A stretch of DNA of 64,000 nt from Pedosphaera parvula Ellin514 (GTDB lineage: Bacteria; Verrucomicrobiota; Verrucomicrobiia; Limisphaerales; Pedosphaeraceae), in assembly GCF_000172555.1 (NCBI RefSeq), contig NZ_ABOX02000036.1, positions 1-64,000 of the forward strand. Reading direction: 5' to 3'. This document shows positions 34,923 to 45,000 of the stretch, piece after piece (position 1 is the stretch's first letter; the number at the start of each line of letters is the position of its first letter). The position numbers were made by a program, and so were the translations under genes. The notes beneath the pieces are model-generated. The model saw only the letters and a program-made list of their open reading frames with translations, was not told where the DNA came from and did no database searches.

Positions 34923-37900
34923 CTACTTTGAATCGACAAGTTTCAGAAATTCCGGATTTTTCCGTAGTTTATCAAACCGAGGATCATTTTTGGCAGTAAT
35001 TGAGAGATTGGTGGCTTTAGGGTCTTTTGCCAACCGTTTAGCGTTCGCGGCCAAGGCATTACGTAATGCCTGAATGGCTTCCTCAGGCTTATCGACCGCG
35101 GTTTTCATCGCGGCGAGGTCATAGGATGCTTCCGGGGAGTCCGGCTCCATTTTTGCAAGTTTTTCCAGCGCAATTTCCAATTTGGGAGAGTTCGCAAGCT
35201 GAGCATATAATCTGGCGACAGAAAGGACTGCGTTGGCGTCAGCTTTGGGACTATTCAGAATCTGGTCCAGAATTTGGAATGCCTTGTCGTTCTGTTGGGT
35301 CTGCAGGTAGGCAACCGCAAGGTTGAATCCGACTTGGAAATTTACAGGGTTGGCTGCCCATTCTTTTTCCAAAGCCGGAATGTTTGCTGTGGGTTGAGGA
35401 GCATTCTGCGGAGGAGCCATGGTATAACCGCCCTTCCTAATTTCCTTGAGCTGCTTAACCAGACCTTCCACCTGTGTGTTGTAAGGATCGAGTTTCAAGC
35501 AGGTACTCGCAACCAAAATGGCATCATCCAATTTTTCCGGCTTGTTTTGACTGGCTAATAGTTGAACGTACCGAAACACGGCCTCTGGACTGTATGGACA
35601 AAAAGCAAAGGCTTGGCGGAAAGCAAAGTCGGCTTCCTTCAGCATGCGCTCGTGGTCCGGGGTTCCCAGTGGTGAATTGTTGGCTCTCCAGGCATAAATT
35701 CCGCCAATGGAACTACGGAGCTTCGAAAAGGCTTTTTGTCCCTGGTCATCACGAACGAATTTACGATCTCCTTTAAATCCATTGAAATCGCGCTCGAGAT
35801 AAACCTTTTCAATAAAGGCAGCGATGTCCTTGACTGACGTCTCGTTGGTAACCACGTTTCCGGTAAGGCGTTCTGAATATTTAGCCCAGAAATCATGGTC
35901 TTTCTTGATGATGTCAGCCGAGAATTCAGCCAGGGGCTGTCGGTTGATCTTCATGATGATGCCAAAGGGAGTAAGGTAGGGATACATCCAGTCCAGAGGA
36001 AAACTCTCTTCGACAAAGAACTCATTATTAGTATTGTGCTCAAATATAGTCTTGGTCAGCAGGCCGTTGATGGACATTACAGCGACCTGGCCTGAAACCT
36101 GAACACGATTTTCGATGACCCGAACGTCCTCCCCCGGTTTTATCTGTTTTGCCTCATTAGGACGCTGCTCGTCATGAGCATACCGGCGCTGGGCGTCTCC
36201 CAGATACTCCTGGAAGCATTGTTCTGAGTCCTTTGGTGTCGGAGTGTAGATTTCATTGGGAGGATATACACCTTCAGCGCGGCGCTGGGCTTCAATTTTT
36301 GCGCCCAAGCGCAGAAACGGTTTATCCAGGACATTATAAGCGAGGCCAGCTAGAATGTTCGTTTTATAATTGTCTTCCTTTTCCTTTTTCGAACGCAACA
36401 ATTCCTGGAAGAATGGAGGATCAATCTGCGTGCTGCGGTTGTATTGGGCACGGATATACTCAAGGTAGGTGCCATCCGCGAGCGCGTTTTGAGTGATGAT
36501 ATAAACGTCGCGACGATCAAATTTAGGATCCAGAGGTTTGCAGCGAGGGGGGATAAAGCTCTCGCAAAAAATCATATAAGTAGGACAAAAACGGCCGGGA
36601 TCAGTGCCACCGAACAAAACCGCATTCTTAGTCATTTCGGGGTAAATGCTAAAAGGCGGCGTGAACATATCGTGCCCGAACCAATAGCCGAAAAGATGTC
36701 CACGCTGCTCATTGTCAGACCAATGCGAGAGAATGGAATTGAGAGGGAGGAGGGCAAAAATTCCCAAAGCAACCGGCAGTAGTGGTTTTTTGACTGACAC
36801 CAAACACAATATTGTGAAAAGAACTGCCAAACCGATCAGGATCAGTCCGCCAAAAATAGGCAGGCCATACTGGTTCGGTGCAAATGCTTTCTTTATGGCA
36901 TAGAAGAACTGCTGAATTCCATTCATGTCCGGCACATTGCCAAAGATGGTCGAGGTGGTGGTTGAGAGGGAATACAGGGCCAATGCGGCTGCCAGTGCGC
37001 CTCCTGCCAGAGCCCACAATCGAAAACGCTGATAATTTGTGATCAAGGAGGCCGCAATGAGCGTCAAACCGTAGCCAACGAATATGGCAATCACGGTATA
37101 AGATGCAGTAAAGAACACGCGGATCAGTTCGCGAGTGGCGCGATCCGGAGTTGGATTCAGCAAGATCATCAGGAGGATAGCCAGGCATGACCAGAGACCA
37201 ATAAGACCAATCAGCCAGGCCCGTTCACGCCTCTGCATTTTCAAGAAGAAGAAGAAGGGAACCAGTGCGATTAATAAACTGACGTAGTTAAATTCTTCCT
37301 GGGCTCCATCAAAATACATGCCGAGCTGGATGAAAAACCGCTGAGGGTCGTTGAAGAAATTGGTTGGGTTGGTCTTTTCATACTGACCACGGGTCAGGGC
37401 ATGAATGAAACCTTCAACGGTACGAGGATAGCCCCAGTTCATAGGGGGATTGGACATGGAAGAGATGGGCATCCAGAGATAAAGGGCGGCGCCAACTACA
37501 AAGAGGCTGAACATGATGATCACCGGCAGTATTTCAGTGCCGAGTTTTTTCGTGGTAAGCGTCAGCCAACCGCAGGTGATGATCGAGGAAACGCCTACGA
37601 TGTGGTAAATGATTAATACCATTTGATTGGGTTGGAAATCACCGAGCAGCTTTGTGCTCAAGGCAACCAACCCAATGAGGTAGACCACGGAGTTGGCGAG
37701 GGCCAGATCTCGTCCGAGTTTGGGTTGAGCAGCAAGAATTGCGATTTCAAGACCCATGGCTGCCACAATGAGAGTTTGATGGTTGGTAAAGCAAATCCCG
37801 AAGAGAATCCATGCCCAGTAAAGGTAGCGCCGTTGCTGCGGAGCATAAATCCATCGCAAAAGACAGCAAACCATGCCCATGAGGGACATCACGCTGAAGG

Positions 37901-38417
37901 GATATACCTCGACAATGACGCACTGGCTCCACATGTATCCGTTAAAACCGAGAAGCATGCCTGCTGCAAAACCGGAAACCAGGCAGATGGCGTTTTCCGC
38001 CCGGCGGGAAATGCCCTTAAATTCTTCGATACTTTCGATCATCATGCTACTGCCTCGAGAAACGATCAGGGAGAGCAGTCCGCAAGCTACCGCCCCGGAG
38101 AAAGCAGAAGCAATCGAGACTCGATAGGCAGTGTTTGAGAAAGGAATAAGCTTGGTAAAAACCCAGGTGAAAATAGTCCAGAGAGGATAACCAGGAGGAT
38201 GGGGAACCCCGGCGTAAAAGGAGCCAGTAGCCAACTCGCCAGAATCTTCAAGTGTCAGGTCGGGCGCCAAGGTCAGCATATACCCAATAAAAATTGGGAT
38301 GGCGGTAAGGGCGAAAGTCAGCCAATCGACTTTACGAAACAGCGGCGGCACAATCACCTTAGGCGGCTGTACTGCTGTTTTGGGTTTGTCAGTAGGTTTT
38401 AAATTATCAGCACTCAT
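34923..38417 (-). CDS. DUF2723 multi-pass membrane protein with C-terminal TPRs
   Basis: An 1164-residue inner-membrane protein. The N-terminal part (about 30-560) is a polytopic DUF2723 region with LAPDLTLEDSGELATGSFYA and VPHPPGYPLWTI. The acidic residues after the first helix are as in protein O-mannosyltransferase-like enzymes. A large soluble region follows, and the last 180 or so residues form tetratricopeptide repeats (NFQVGFNLAVAYLQTQQNDK, EEAIQALRNALAANAKR). Members are thought to be lipid-linked-sugar glycosyltransferases, but no substrate is proven. It starts three bases after the anti-sigma-like gene, so it belongs to the ECF operon. Confidence 0.85.
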   Translation of the reverse strand: MSADNLKPTDKPKTAVQPPKVIVPPLFRKVDWLTFALTAIPIFIGYMLTLAPDLTLEDSGELATGSFYAGVPHPPGYPLWTIFTWVFTKLIPFSNTAYRVSIASAFSGAVACGLLSLIVSRGSSMMIESIEEFKGISRRAENAICLVSGFAAGMLLGFNGYMWSQCVIVEVYPFSVMSLMGMVCCLLRWIYAPQQRRYLYWAWILFGICFTNHQTLIVAAMGLEIAILAAQPKLGRDLALANSVVYLIGLVALSTKLLGDFQPNQMVLIIYHIVGVSSIITCGWLTLTTKKLGTEILPVIIMFSLFVVGAALYLWMPISSMSNPPMNWGYPRTVEGFIHALTRGQYEKTNPTNFFNDPQRFFIQLGMYFDGAQEEFNYVSLLIALVPFFFFLKMQRRERAWLIGLIGLWSCLAILLMILLNPTPDRATRELIRVFFTASYTVIAIFVGYGLTLIAASLITNYQRFRLWALAGGALAAALALYSLSTTTSTIFGNVPDMNGIQQFFYAIKKAFAPNQYGLPIFGGLILIGLAVLFTILCLVSVKKPLLPVALGIFALLPLNSILSHWSDNEQRGHLFGYWFGHDMFTPPFSIYPEMTKNAVLFGGTDPGRFCPTYMIFCESFIPPRCKPLDPKFDRRDVYIITQNALADGTYLEYIRAQYNRSTQIDPPFFQELLRSKKEKEDNYKTNILAGLAYNVLDKPFLRLGAKIEAQRRAEGVYPPNEIYTPTPKDSEQCFQEYLGDAQRRYAHDEQRPNEAKQIKPGEDVRVIENRVQVSGQVAVMSINGLLTKTIFEHNTNNEFFVEESFPLDWMYPYLTPFGIIMKINRQPLAEFSADIIKKDHDFWAKYSERLTGNVVTNETSVKDIAAFIEKVYLERDFNGFKGDRKFVRDDQGQKAFSKLRSSIGGIYAWRANNSPLGTPDHERMLKEADFAFRQAFAFCPYSPEAVFRYVQLLASQNKPEKLDDAILVASTCLKLDPYNTQVEGLVKQLKEIRKGGYTMAPPQNAPQPTANIPALEKEWAANPVNFQVGFNLAVAYLQTQQNDKAFQILDQILNSPKADANAVLSVARLYAQLANSPKLEIALEKLAKMEPDSPEASYDLAAMKTAVDKPEEAIQALRNALAANAKRLAKDPKATNLSITAKNDPRFDKLRKNPEFLKLVDSK

Positions 38418-38420
38418 TAA

Positions 38421-38921
38421 TTAAAGTTTCTCGATATTGGTCTTCCACGAGGGAAAAGAGCCGGTAGTTGACAGGGAAGAAGGGGTTTTTGTCCAATCAA
38501 AAGTGGTGGATAAGCTGTTTCCCTCCCTCCAAGTTGGGGTGGAAGAGATAAATGTAAGCAAATTACGGTCAGGCATGGTAAGGCTGGCCAGAATGAATGT
38601 GGCAGATAATACGTTCCATTCCTGACATTGGCGGTCGGCAGCCAAACCGGGGAGCAATTTGTGATCAGATAAGCTGACTAACATATTGGAGTTGCTGGAC
38701 GTAAGGGGTAAGTGTCCGGCGACATCGTTGTGAGAAAGCCAGATGGTGCAGGCTAAGATTAGCATGCAGAGAGCAGGGGCAAACCAGGACCAAAAAGGAA
38801 AGGTCAGCGGTCGGCTCTGAAGCAGCATGGCCTCGGGAAATAACTGTTGCTTGATTTTATCCGAGGGCGGACGGGGAATCCATGATTGCAACTCCTTCTC
38901 CAATTGACTCCAGTCGTTCAT
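38421..38921 (-). CDS. Putative membrane anti-sigma factor
   Basis: A 166-residue protein with a short cytoplasmic N-terminus (MNDWSQLEKELQSWIPRPP), one transmembrane helix (FWSWFAPALCMLILACTIWL, about residues 43-62) and a periplasmic serine/threonine-rich tail. No zinc-binding HxxxCxxC motif is seen. The call rests on its place right after an ECF sigma gene, which it overlaps by 65 bp, and on its topology. AAAGGAG precedes the ATG. Confidence 0.55.
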   Translation of the reverse strand: MNDWSQLEKELQSWIPRPPSDKIKQQLFPEAMLLQSRPLTFPFWSWFAPALCMLILACTIWLSHNDVAGHLPLTSSNSNMLVSLSDHKLLPGLAADRQCQEWNVLSATFILASLTMPDRNLLTFISSTPTWREGNSLSTTFDWTKTPSSLSTTGSFPSWKTNIEKL

Positions 38922-39399
38922 AATTTTCTCCTTTCAAGCAGACTCTAAGCTTCTGCAAACCATAACGATACCTTCCGGCGACGGTATTCGGTGATAGGTT
39001 GAACAGGTTGGCAATTTCTTCGAAAGTATGTTGATTCCAGATCTTTAAAACAATTACTTCGCGCTGCTCCGTTGGCAGTTCCGCGAGACATTTCATGGCT
39101 GCGCGCTCATGTGGTGATTCCGTCGAACTCTTTTCGAACCAATGATGTGATTCCAGTTCACGTTTCAATCGGCGCCAGAGACCTCGGCGGTAATTAAGAG
39201 CACGGTTGCGAAAACTGCGAAGGCAGTAGTACTCCGGTTCCTTGGGGATCTCCTCTTTATGGATCAAGGCCAGAAAGGTCTCCTGAAGCACGTCTTCAGC
39301 TTCGCTGTGAGAGAGACCTAAGGCGCGACCATAAAGGATTAACCCTGAGGCTTTAGCCTCATAAATCTTCTGACACCAGATGTTGCTATTACCGCTCAC
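38857..39399 (-). CDS. ECF-type RNA polymerase sigma factor
   Basis: A 180-residue sigma-70 family extracytoplasmic-function sigma factor. Region 2 reads ALGLSHSEAEDVLQETFLAL and YCLRSFRNRALNYRRG; region 4 reads LAELPTEQREVIVLKIWNQH and FEEIANLFNLSPNTVAGRYR. Its 3' end overlaps the membrane protein gene that probably restrains it. Targets are unknown; the DUF2723 gene in the same operon and the nearby exported proteins are candidates. Confidence 0.9.
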   Translation of the reverse strand: MSGNSNIWCQKIYEAKASGLILYGRALGLSHSEAEDVLQETFLALIHKEEIPKEPEYYCLRSFRNRALNYRRGLWRRLKRELESHHWFEKSSTESPHERAAMKCLAELPTEQREVIVLKIWNQHTFEEIANLFNLSPNTVAGRYRYGLQKLRVCLKGENYERLESIGEGVAIMDSPSALG

Positions 39400-39551
39400 T
39401 TTTAATGTTTCCGACCTATAGACACCAAGATGGAGGAATTTGTATAAAAACGAAAAGGAATATTTATGGATGTAAGTGGTTTAATACAAAAATGATACGA
39501 AGGTATGCCCACGCTTCGGTCAAAATGTCGACCTTTTAGGCTTGGAGAAAT

Positions 39552-39577
39552 AAAAAAACCGGGACTTGCGTCCCGGT
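39552..39577 (-). terminator. Terminator of the 39.6-41.7 kb gene
   Basis: On the minus strand CCGGGAC-gcaa-GTCCCGG is followed by TTTTTTT. The stem starts 32 bp after the stop codon. Confidence 0.9.
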
Positions 39578-39608
39578 TTGTCGTTAAGAACCAATCTTTG
39601 CTGTGCGC

Positions 39609-41696
39609 TTATTGGCGAAGTCGGAAGAATCTGGGCGCACCGCTGAACGTATTCGTATATGGGCTATTCAAGACCGGTCCGGCCACATCAGTATATGGAC
39701 CGCTTGCGCTCGTAGCAGTTTGCAGAGTGTAAGAGCCTGTCCAATTGAGGATGACGTGACTTTTTGCATCCATGCCTGCGTTGATTTTACCAGGAGGCGC
39801 TTGGGGCTGTTGAGCGCCAACCGGCAACAGGAGCATGCGGAACGAGATTGGGTCCGTCATATTCACCATCGGATCGGCTCCAGATGTGGTAAACCTGAGC
39901 CACTTCGTATTATTCGTGCCGCTAAACTGGAAGCGGACGTGGAGTGAGTTAGTGCCGGTATCGGCAATGATATTGGTAACGGCGGAAACATTCGGATTAG
40001 CCAATATATTTCCGCTTGTAGTTCCCGAGAATGAGGGCTGGCGGAAGATAGATGTACCATTTTCGAAAGTTTGGAAGACAGTAGTTCCATTTTGGACATT
40101 GTCGATATAGAGATCGAATGGTCCGGAATCGGTGCCATTGATTGCAAAGTCAATGGAATCTAAAATTCCCCATGAAGTAGCAATGTTATTGGCATTGCCG
40201 ACTGTAGGATTCCATTGGATGGAAGGTGAGAGAGGGATGCTGTTTGGAGTGAGCGTTGGTGATCCAACAGTCCAGCCCGTATTCGAATCAGTATAGCTGT
40301 TGTTGGTCACGTCACGGTAATCATTGTATCCAAAAAAGTTAGTCTGACGAAGCAGGCGGTAACCGGTTGCTCCAGGAACTGCATCCCAAGTCCATTGGAC
40401 CCGGTAAACATCGTTGCTGGACGTGTAACCGTTCCCTGCCGAAAACACTGGATTCGCCGAGTAAGCGGTTGAGCCGTTAATCGTTTCGTAGGCATAAACC
40501 TTAATATCCACGTAGTCGTTGGCAGCATAGCCAGAGCCTGGAAGTGCGTTGCCGAAAGCAGTTGGAACATCGCCAACGGTTGCTGTGCCGTATTGGAAGG
40601 AGACCGTCTGCCAGGTGTTACTCGGATAAAACACAGGAGCATCAATGGGAGCTTGTGATGAGACTTGGGTCGCGCCCAGGAAATGTACGATCCCACTGCC
40701 GGTATTACCAGTTTGGCCAACTGGGCCGGTGCTGGATGTTTCCCGGATGCTCAGAGCTATGCGAACACTAGGATTGGCGCCTCCCCCGACGAACAGTCCT
40801 GTGCTAGGCACGCAACTCTCCTGGCCAGCAATGGTTTGAGTTGCTGCTATTTGAGCAAGTTTCACCAGACCGGTTACAGGAATCGAATTGTTACCGGCGA
40901 CGAGGCCTGAGGCCTTTTCGCCAATTTTTTGCGTTCCACTGGCAGTAATTTGATAAATTGAGACGTCCGTGGCATTGGCTGCCACTCCGGTAACAGTCAC
41001 AGCAGTCTGACCGATAGCGACAGGACCATCAATGGAAGGTGAGGCGACGCTCTGGCAAAGTTGTGCCAGAGTGAACCGGAAGCAGTCCACAATAAGTCGG
41101 TTGTTTTCGGCTGAAGATATTCTTCCACTTGAATAACGAAAGCTGATAGTCGGAGCCAAATTACCAACAGCGTTGGTGATGTACCCGACGGTTTGCCAGG
41201 TTTTGGTACCATACTTCCTCTGAAATTTGTCCGTGCTGGAGAATGATAATGTGCCTCCCGTGCAGGATGCTGAAAAGATGGCATTCGTAGTCACGTTGTT
41301 AGCGGAACTATCGAAAGTGTATTCAATCAGGTAAGCCGCCCCTCCAATGGCCAAGACGGGCTTAATGTCTATACCCGCACTTTGAGAGGTGACCAGCGGG
41401 CTTGATGTATATGCCCTGGAACCACCCCGTGTGGAAGGAGCGTCGGCAACCGAGCTCTTTGCGCTTGTATCGCCGAGGGTTATGCCCGTTTCGGAGTAAG
41501 TGCCGTCCTGGTTTGCTCCCGCGCCAGTAGTATTAGAGGGTGAGATCAGAGCCCGGGCTGTAACATAAACGGTTTCTGCCATCAGGTTGCTCGCGCAGAG
41601 CGAACTTAAAACCGTCAAGACAGCAAGGGATAGTAATTTTCTTTTCTTCCAAAAGGAAGGAAAGACCGATAGTCGAGTGTAGGCGTATTTTTTCAT
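39609..41696 (-). CDS. Large secreted protein with FnIII-like segment and shared C-terminal module
   Basis: A 695-residue exported protein. The signal peptide is long (about 41 residues, core LLSLAVLTVLSSLCASNLMA). The body is Ser/Thr/Asn-rich and beta-predicted. It contains a fibronectin III-like segment (VQWTWDAVPGATGYRLLRQ) and a jelly-roll-like stretch (DSGPFDLYIDNVQNGTTVF). The C-terminus, VILNWTGSYTLQTATSASGP and SPYTNTFSGAPRFFRLRQ, closely resembles the end of the 42021-46202 protein. Function is unknown; surface adhesion or polymer binding is a guess. It has its own terminator and a palindromic 14-mer 150 bp upstream. Confidence 0.75.
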   Translation of the reverse strand: MKKYAYTRLSVFPSFWKKRKLLSLAVLTVLSSLCASNLMAETVYVTARALISPSNTTGAGANQDGTYSETGITLGDTSAKSSVADAPSTRGGSRAYTSSPLVTSQSAGIDIKPVLAIGGAAYLIEYTFDSSANNVTTNAIFSASCTGGTLSFSSTDKFQRKYGTKTWQTVGYITNAVGNLAPTISFRYSSGRISSAENNRLIVDCFRFTLAQLCQSVASPSIDGPVAIGQTAVTVTGVAANATDVSIYQITASGTQKIGEKASGLVAGNNSIPVTGLVKLAQIAATQTIAGQESCVPSTGLFVGGGANPSVRIALSIRETSSTGPVGQTGNTGSGIVHFLGATQVSSQAPIDAPVFYPSNTWQTVSFQYGTATVGDVPTAFGNALPGSGYAANDYVDIKVYAYETINGSTAYSANPVFSAGNGYTSSNDVYRVQWTWDAVPGATGYRLLRQTNFFGYNDYRDVTNNSYTDSNTGWTVGSPTLTPNSIPLSPSIQWNPTVGNANNIATSWGILDSIDFAINGTDSGPFDLYIDNVQNGTTVFQTFENGTSIFRQPSFSGTTSGNILANPNVSAVTNIIADTGTNSLHVRFQFSGTNNTKWLRFTTSGADPMVNMTDPISFRMLLLPVGAQQPQAPPGKINAGMDAKSHVILNWTGSYTLQTATSASGPYTDVAGPVLNSPYTNTFSGAPRFFRLRQ

Positions 41697-41845
41697 GAAT
41701 GTTAAATATTTTTTTGGAATCTTCCTACTAATCGAAAAACGCTGCCGCTAAGGCCAGTGGTAGGTAGATACTCATAAGAATAATTAAAGCAGCTTGACAA
41801 TGGGGAGGTCAATTGTGTTTGAGCTAAAAGGTGAAATTTTCTTGC

Positions 41846-41859
41846 TACATGTTCATGTA
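41846..41859. promoter_or_regulatory. Palindrome TACATGTTCATGTA
   Basis: This 14-mer is identical to 51855-51868 and contains the same 12-mer core as 11957-11968 (reverse complement). It lies 150 bp upstream of the minus-strand secreted-protein gene starting at 41696. A dimeric regulator could bind; none is identified. Confidence 0.4.
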
Positions 41860-41961
41860 AGTCTCACTAATATAACGACTTGTGCATCATTATTGGACAC
41901 TTTTGGTGGTTTTCGAGGCAGTGAATTTTTCATCGCAGCATTACCTCCTCACATGAGTGTT

Positions 41962-41996
41962 AAAAAAAGAAAAGCCGGAGCAGAAATGCTCCGGCT
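41962..41996 (-). terminator. Terminator of the PA14/Ig protein gene
   Basis: On the minus strand AGCCGGAGCA and TGCTCCGGCT form a perfect 10-bp stem with a TTTC loop, followed by TTTCTTTTTTTA. It starts 25 bp after the stop codon. Confidence 0.92.
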
Positions 41997-42020
41997 TACT
42001 GACTTAAAACCAATCGTTCC

Positions 42021-45000
42021 TTATTCGCTAATCAATCGAAAGAACATTTGCGGATTGGCAGTGAGGTCATTGGTGTACGGACTCGTTGAGCCTGTGACAT
42101 CGACGTATGGTCCTTCGACGTTGGGGGAGCTTTGCAGGGTGTAAGATCCCGTCCAATTCAGAATGAGATTAGTACCATTGCTTACTCCTGCAGCAGTGAG
42201 CTTGGGGTTGGGAGCCGATACGCCCGGGTAGAGTTGGGTTTGCGGAATAATTTGTTTAACCTGGCCTAGGCTGGACCAACTTAATTGTGCCACAGCACCT
42301 ACAGCGTGTTCGTAATATTCCATGATGATATCATACTTTTGATTAGCGACGAGAGAGATCGTGCCGCTCGCCTCGGTGGGACCTTGGTCAATCCAACGAT
42401 CGACGATTTTTTGTCCGTTCACCCACAACCTGGCACCATCATCAGTTCGAGTGTAGAAGGTGTAAGTTTGCGAATAAAGCGGTTGCACCTGACCGGTCCA
42501 ACGAATAGTAAAGTTGTCGACGGTTATCAAAGGATCGGGTGAGCCTGAGCCGAAGTCGAAATCGATGGTGGGATCGATACGGTTGAGATCAGGAGAGCTG
42601 GCAAAAGTCTTAAGCTGGTTGGAGTAATAATCGCCATTCAGACCGGTGCCATTTCCCAAGGTTCCAACCGTAAGGCTTGCTACCAGGCTGGTGGCGGTTT
42701 GGCCAAGCGGGTCGGTGACGAGCACCGTATAACCGCCCGCATTGGATTGCTGAGCGTTGTTAATAGTCAGAGATGATAAAGTGGCTCCGGCAACGTTGGT
42801 GCCATTCAAACTCCATTGATAGGTAAATGGAGAATTGCCATCAGCCGCCACGCTGAAGCTGGCGGCGCCGCCAACAGCGACCACCTGGCTCACTGGCTGA
42901 TTGGTGATGACAAGCGGGAAGTCCAGCACGGCGATGGAACTGGTGATGAGGCCGAGAGAATTCGTTATGACGACAGTATAATTTCCCAGGTTGGCCAATT
43001 GAACATTAGGAAGGTCCAAGGTCCGGTTGGTGGCGCCGGCCAGGTTGGCTCCGTTCAATCGCCATTGATAATTCTGAAGTGAACCGATGGAACCCACATC
43101 GAAGAATCCAAGGCCGCCGCGCGGGACGATATAATTTTGCGGCTGGCTGCAGATGCTGGGCGCAGCAAGTTTTGGGGCCAGGCTAAAGGCGATGATGCCG
43201 CTGCCGCTGTCCAGAGTATAGAGCCGGCTGCCATCAGGAGTGAAGTCAACCGAGCCGGTTCCAAAAGTGCCAACCGAGACGGCAAATGGTTTGGCATCCA
43301 CCGGGCTGTTGGTTGTGGGGGCGACGACGAGAGCATTTAAATCGAACAGATTCATCGAATGAGACGAGCCGGTATTCGGGAGCGTCAAATCTCCAATGAG
43401 ACGTTGATTGGCAATGTCCACGCCGATTGGGCCAAACCCAGGCGAGCCCTGTTTATCATAGATGGCATAGGATGCAGTCAGACTGGCGACAGTTGACGTA
43501 GGGCTATTAAATGAAACGAACTTCGTGGAGTTGGCGGTGGTTTGGCCGTAGAATGTGTTGCCGCAACCAAAGGCGAGGCCCAAACGAACACTGGCATTCG
43601 GCAAATTGGCAACGCTGAGAGCTATGCCGGTAAAATTGATGCCATCAGTCGTGCTGAAAATCGGTACCGTATTTACAGCACTGTTTCCGGAGACGAGGAT
43701 CTGGGTGCCCGCACCAGAACGGCGGACGACAAAATCATCGCCGCACCGTGTCGAGCCACCGAGCGCAAGCCCGCTAAAGGCAGTTGTTGGCGTCGAGTTC
43801 TCATCCTGCCAGCGATAGATGATCAGTGGAACGGTGGCCCATGAGGTTGTCAGATTGCATGCATAGATGGCTCCATCGTCAGCGATATCAATCATGTTTA
43901 ACTTAAACGTACCTACTCCTGTGGAGGCGATGGTGCCGAGATTTAGCTGCTTGATATAAAGACCGGTATTGCCATCGAAGACACCTACGCCCAAAGCATT
44001 CGGACCGTCGGCACCGGTGGCGGAATTCCGGCTGATAACCAGCACATGGCCGGTCTTTGGATTGTACGCCAGGCCGCGTTCCGTGCCAGCTGAAGTGATC
44101 CATTTTGCCCAGGTTGGATTGGCGGCGGATGCCGGGGGAATCGCCCAAAGCTGGGTCAGGATGTTTTCAACCACGAACTGATAGGAGTTTGTACGACGAG
44201 TAGAGCTGGTATCTGTGAAGGCGATTTGGACGGTGTTGGTGGAGTTGGGGGACAAAGGTGTGGCGGGTTGGTATTGCACACTCGTGATGCCAGCTCCGCC
44301 TGAAGTAATCGCCGGTGTAACAACCACCCCATTCAACTGGATTTGGATAGTGTTCGTTTGAACGGTAATGGAGCCGTCAACCAGAGTCGCGTTGATCGTG
44401 GCGGCACGGGGAACGCCGGTATCACCTGGCGCCGGATTGAGTACGGAAATATAGGGCTTGGTGGCTGCGGCCTGAAATGCAGGGATATAGCCGGCCACAT
44501 TGGTGTCATTGACCAGCGTTTTGACACCATTTACGTCCGTTGAAAAGAATTCGAGGCTCGGATCGGTTGTTCCGGGATTCGCCGGTTCCAATCCGCCAGC
44601 AAAGTAAATCACGCGAAACGGATAGTAACCAGTCTGAGTGACGGCGAATGTGAAGGTGGAGTCTGCCGCTGCCCGGACGCCATCAAAGGCACGGGCCTGC
44701 GTGGCAAAGACGTCTGCATTCGCCGCCTCGGTCAGTTTGAAACCGTCGGAACTGTTTACTCCGAGAGTGTAGAGGCCGGGAGTCAAATGTAAGTAAGTAA
44801 CGGCATCCAAGGCAATGTTGGTCGCTCCACCTGTAGTCCCAGGAATACCTGGCATGGAGATATCTGGCGTGAAGTTGCCTTGATCAAAGGTCAATGAATA
44901 GTTGAGTGTGTTGGTTTCCTGATAGATAAAACTGGCATCGATGGGATTTGGAGTTGCCAAATTGGTGTAGGGCAGGCTGGTGGTCGGGTCAATGAGCCGG

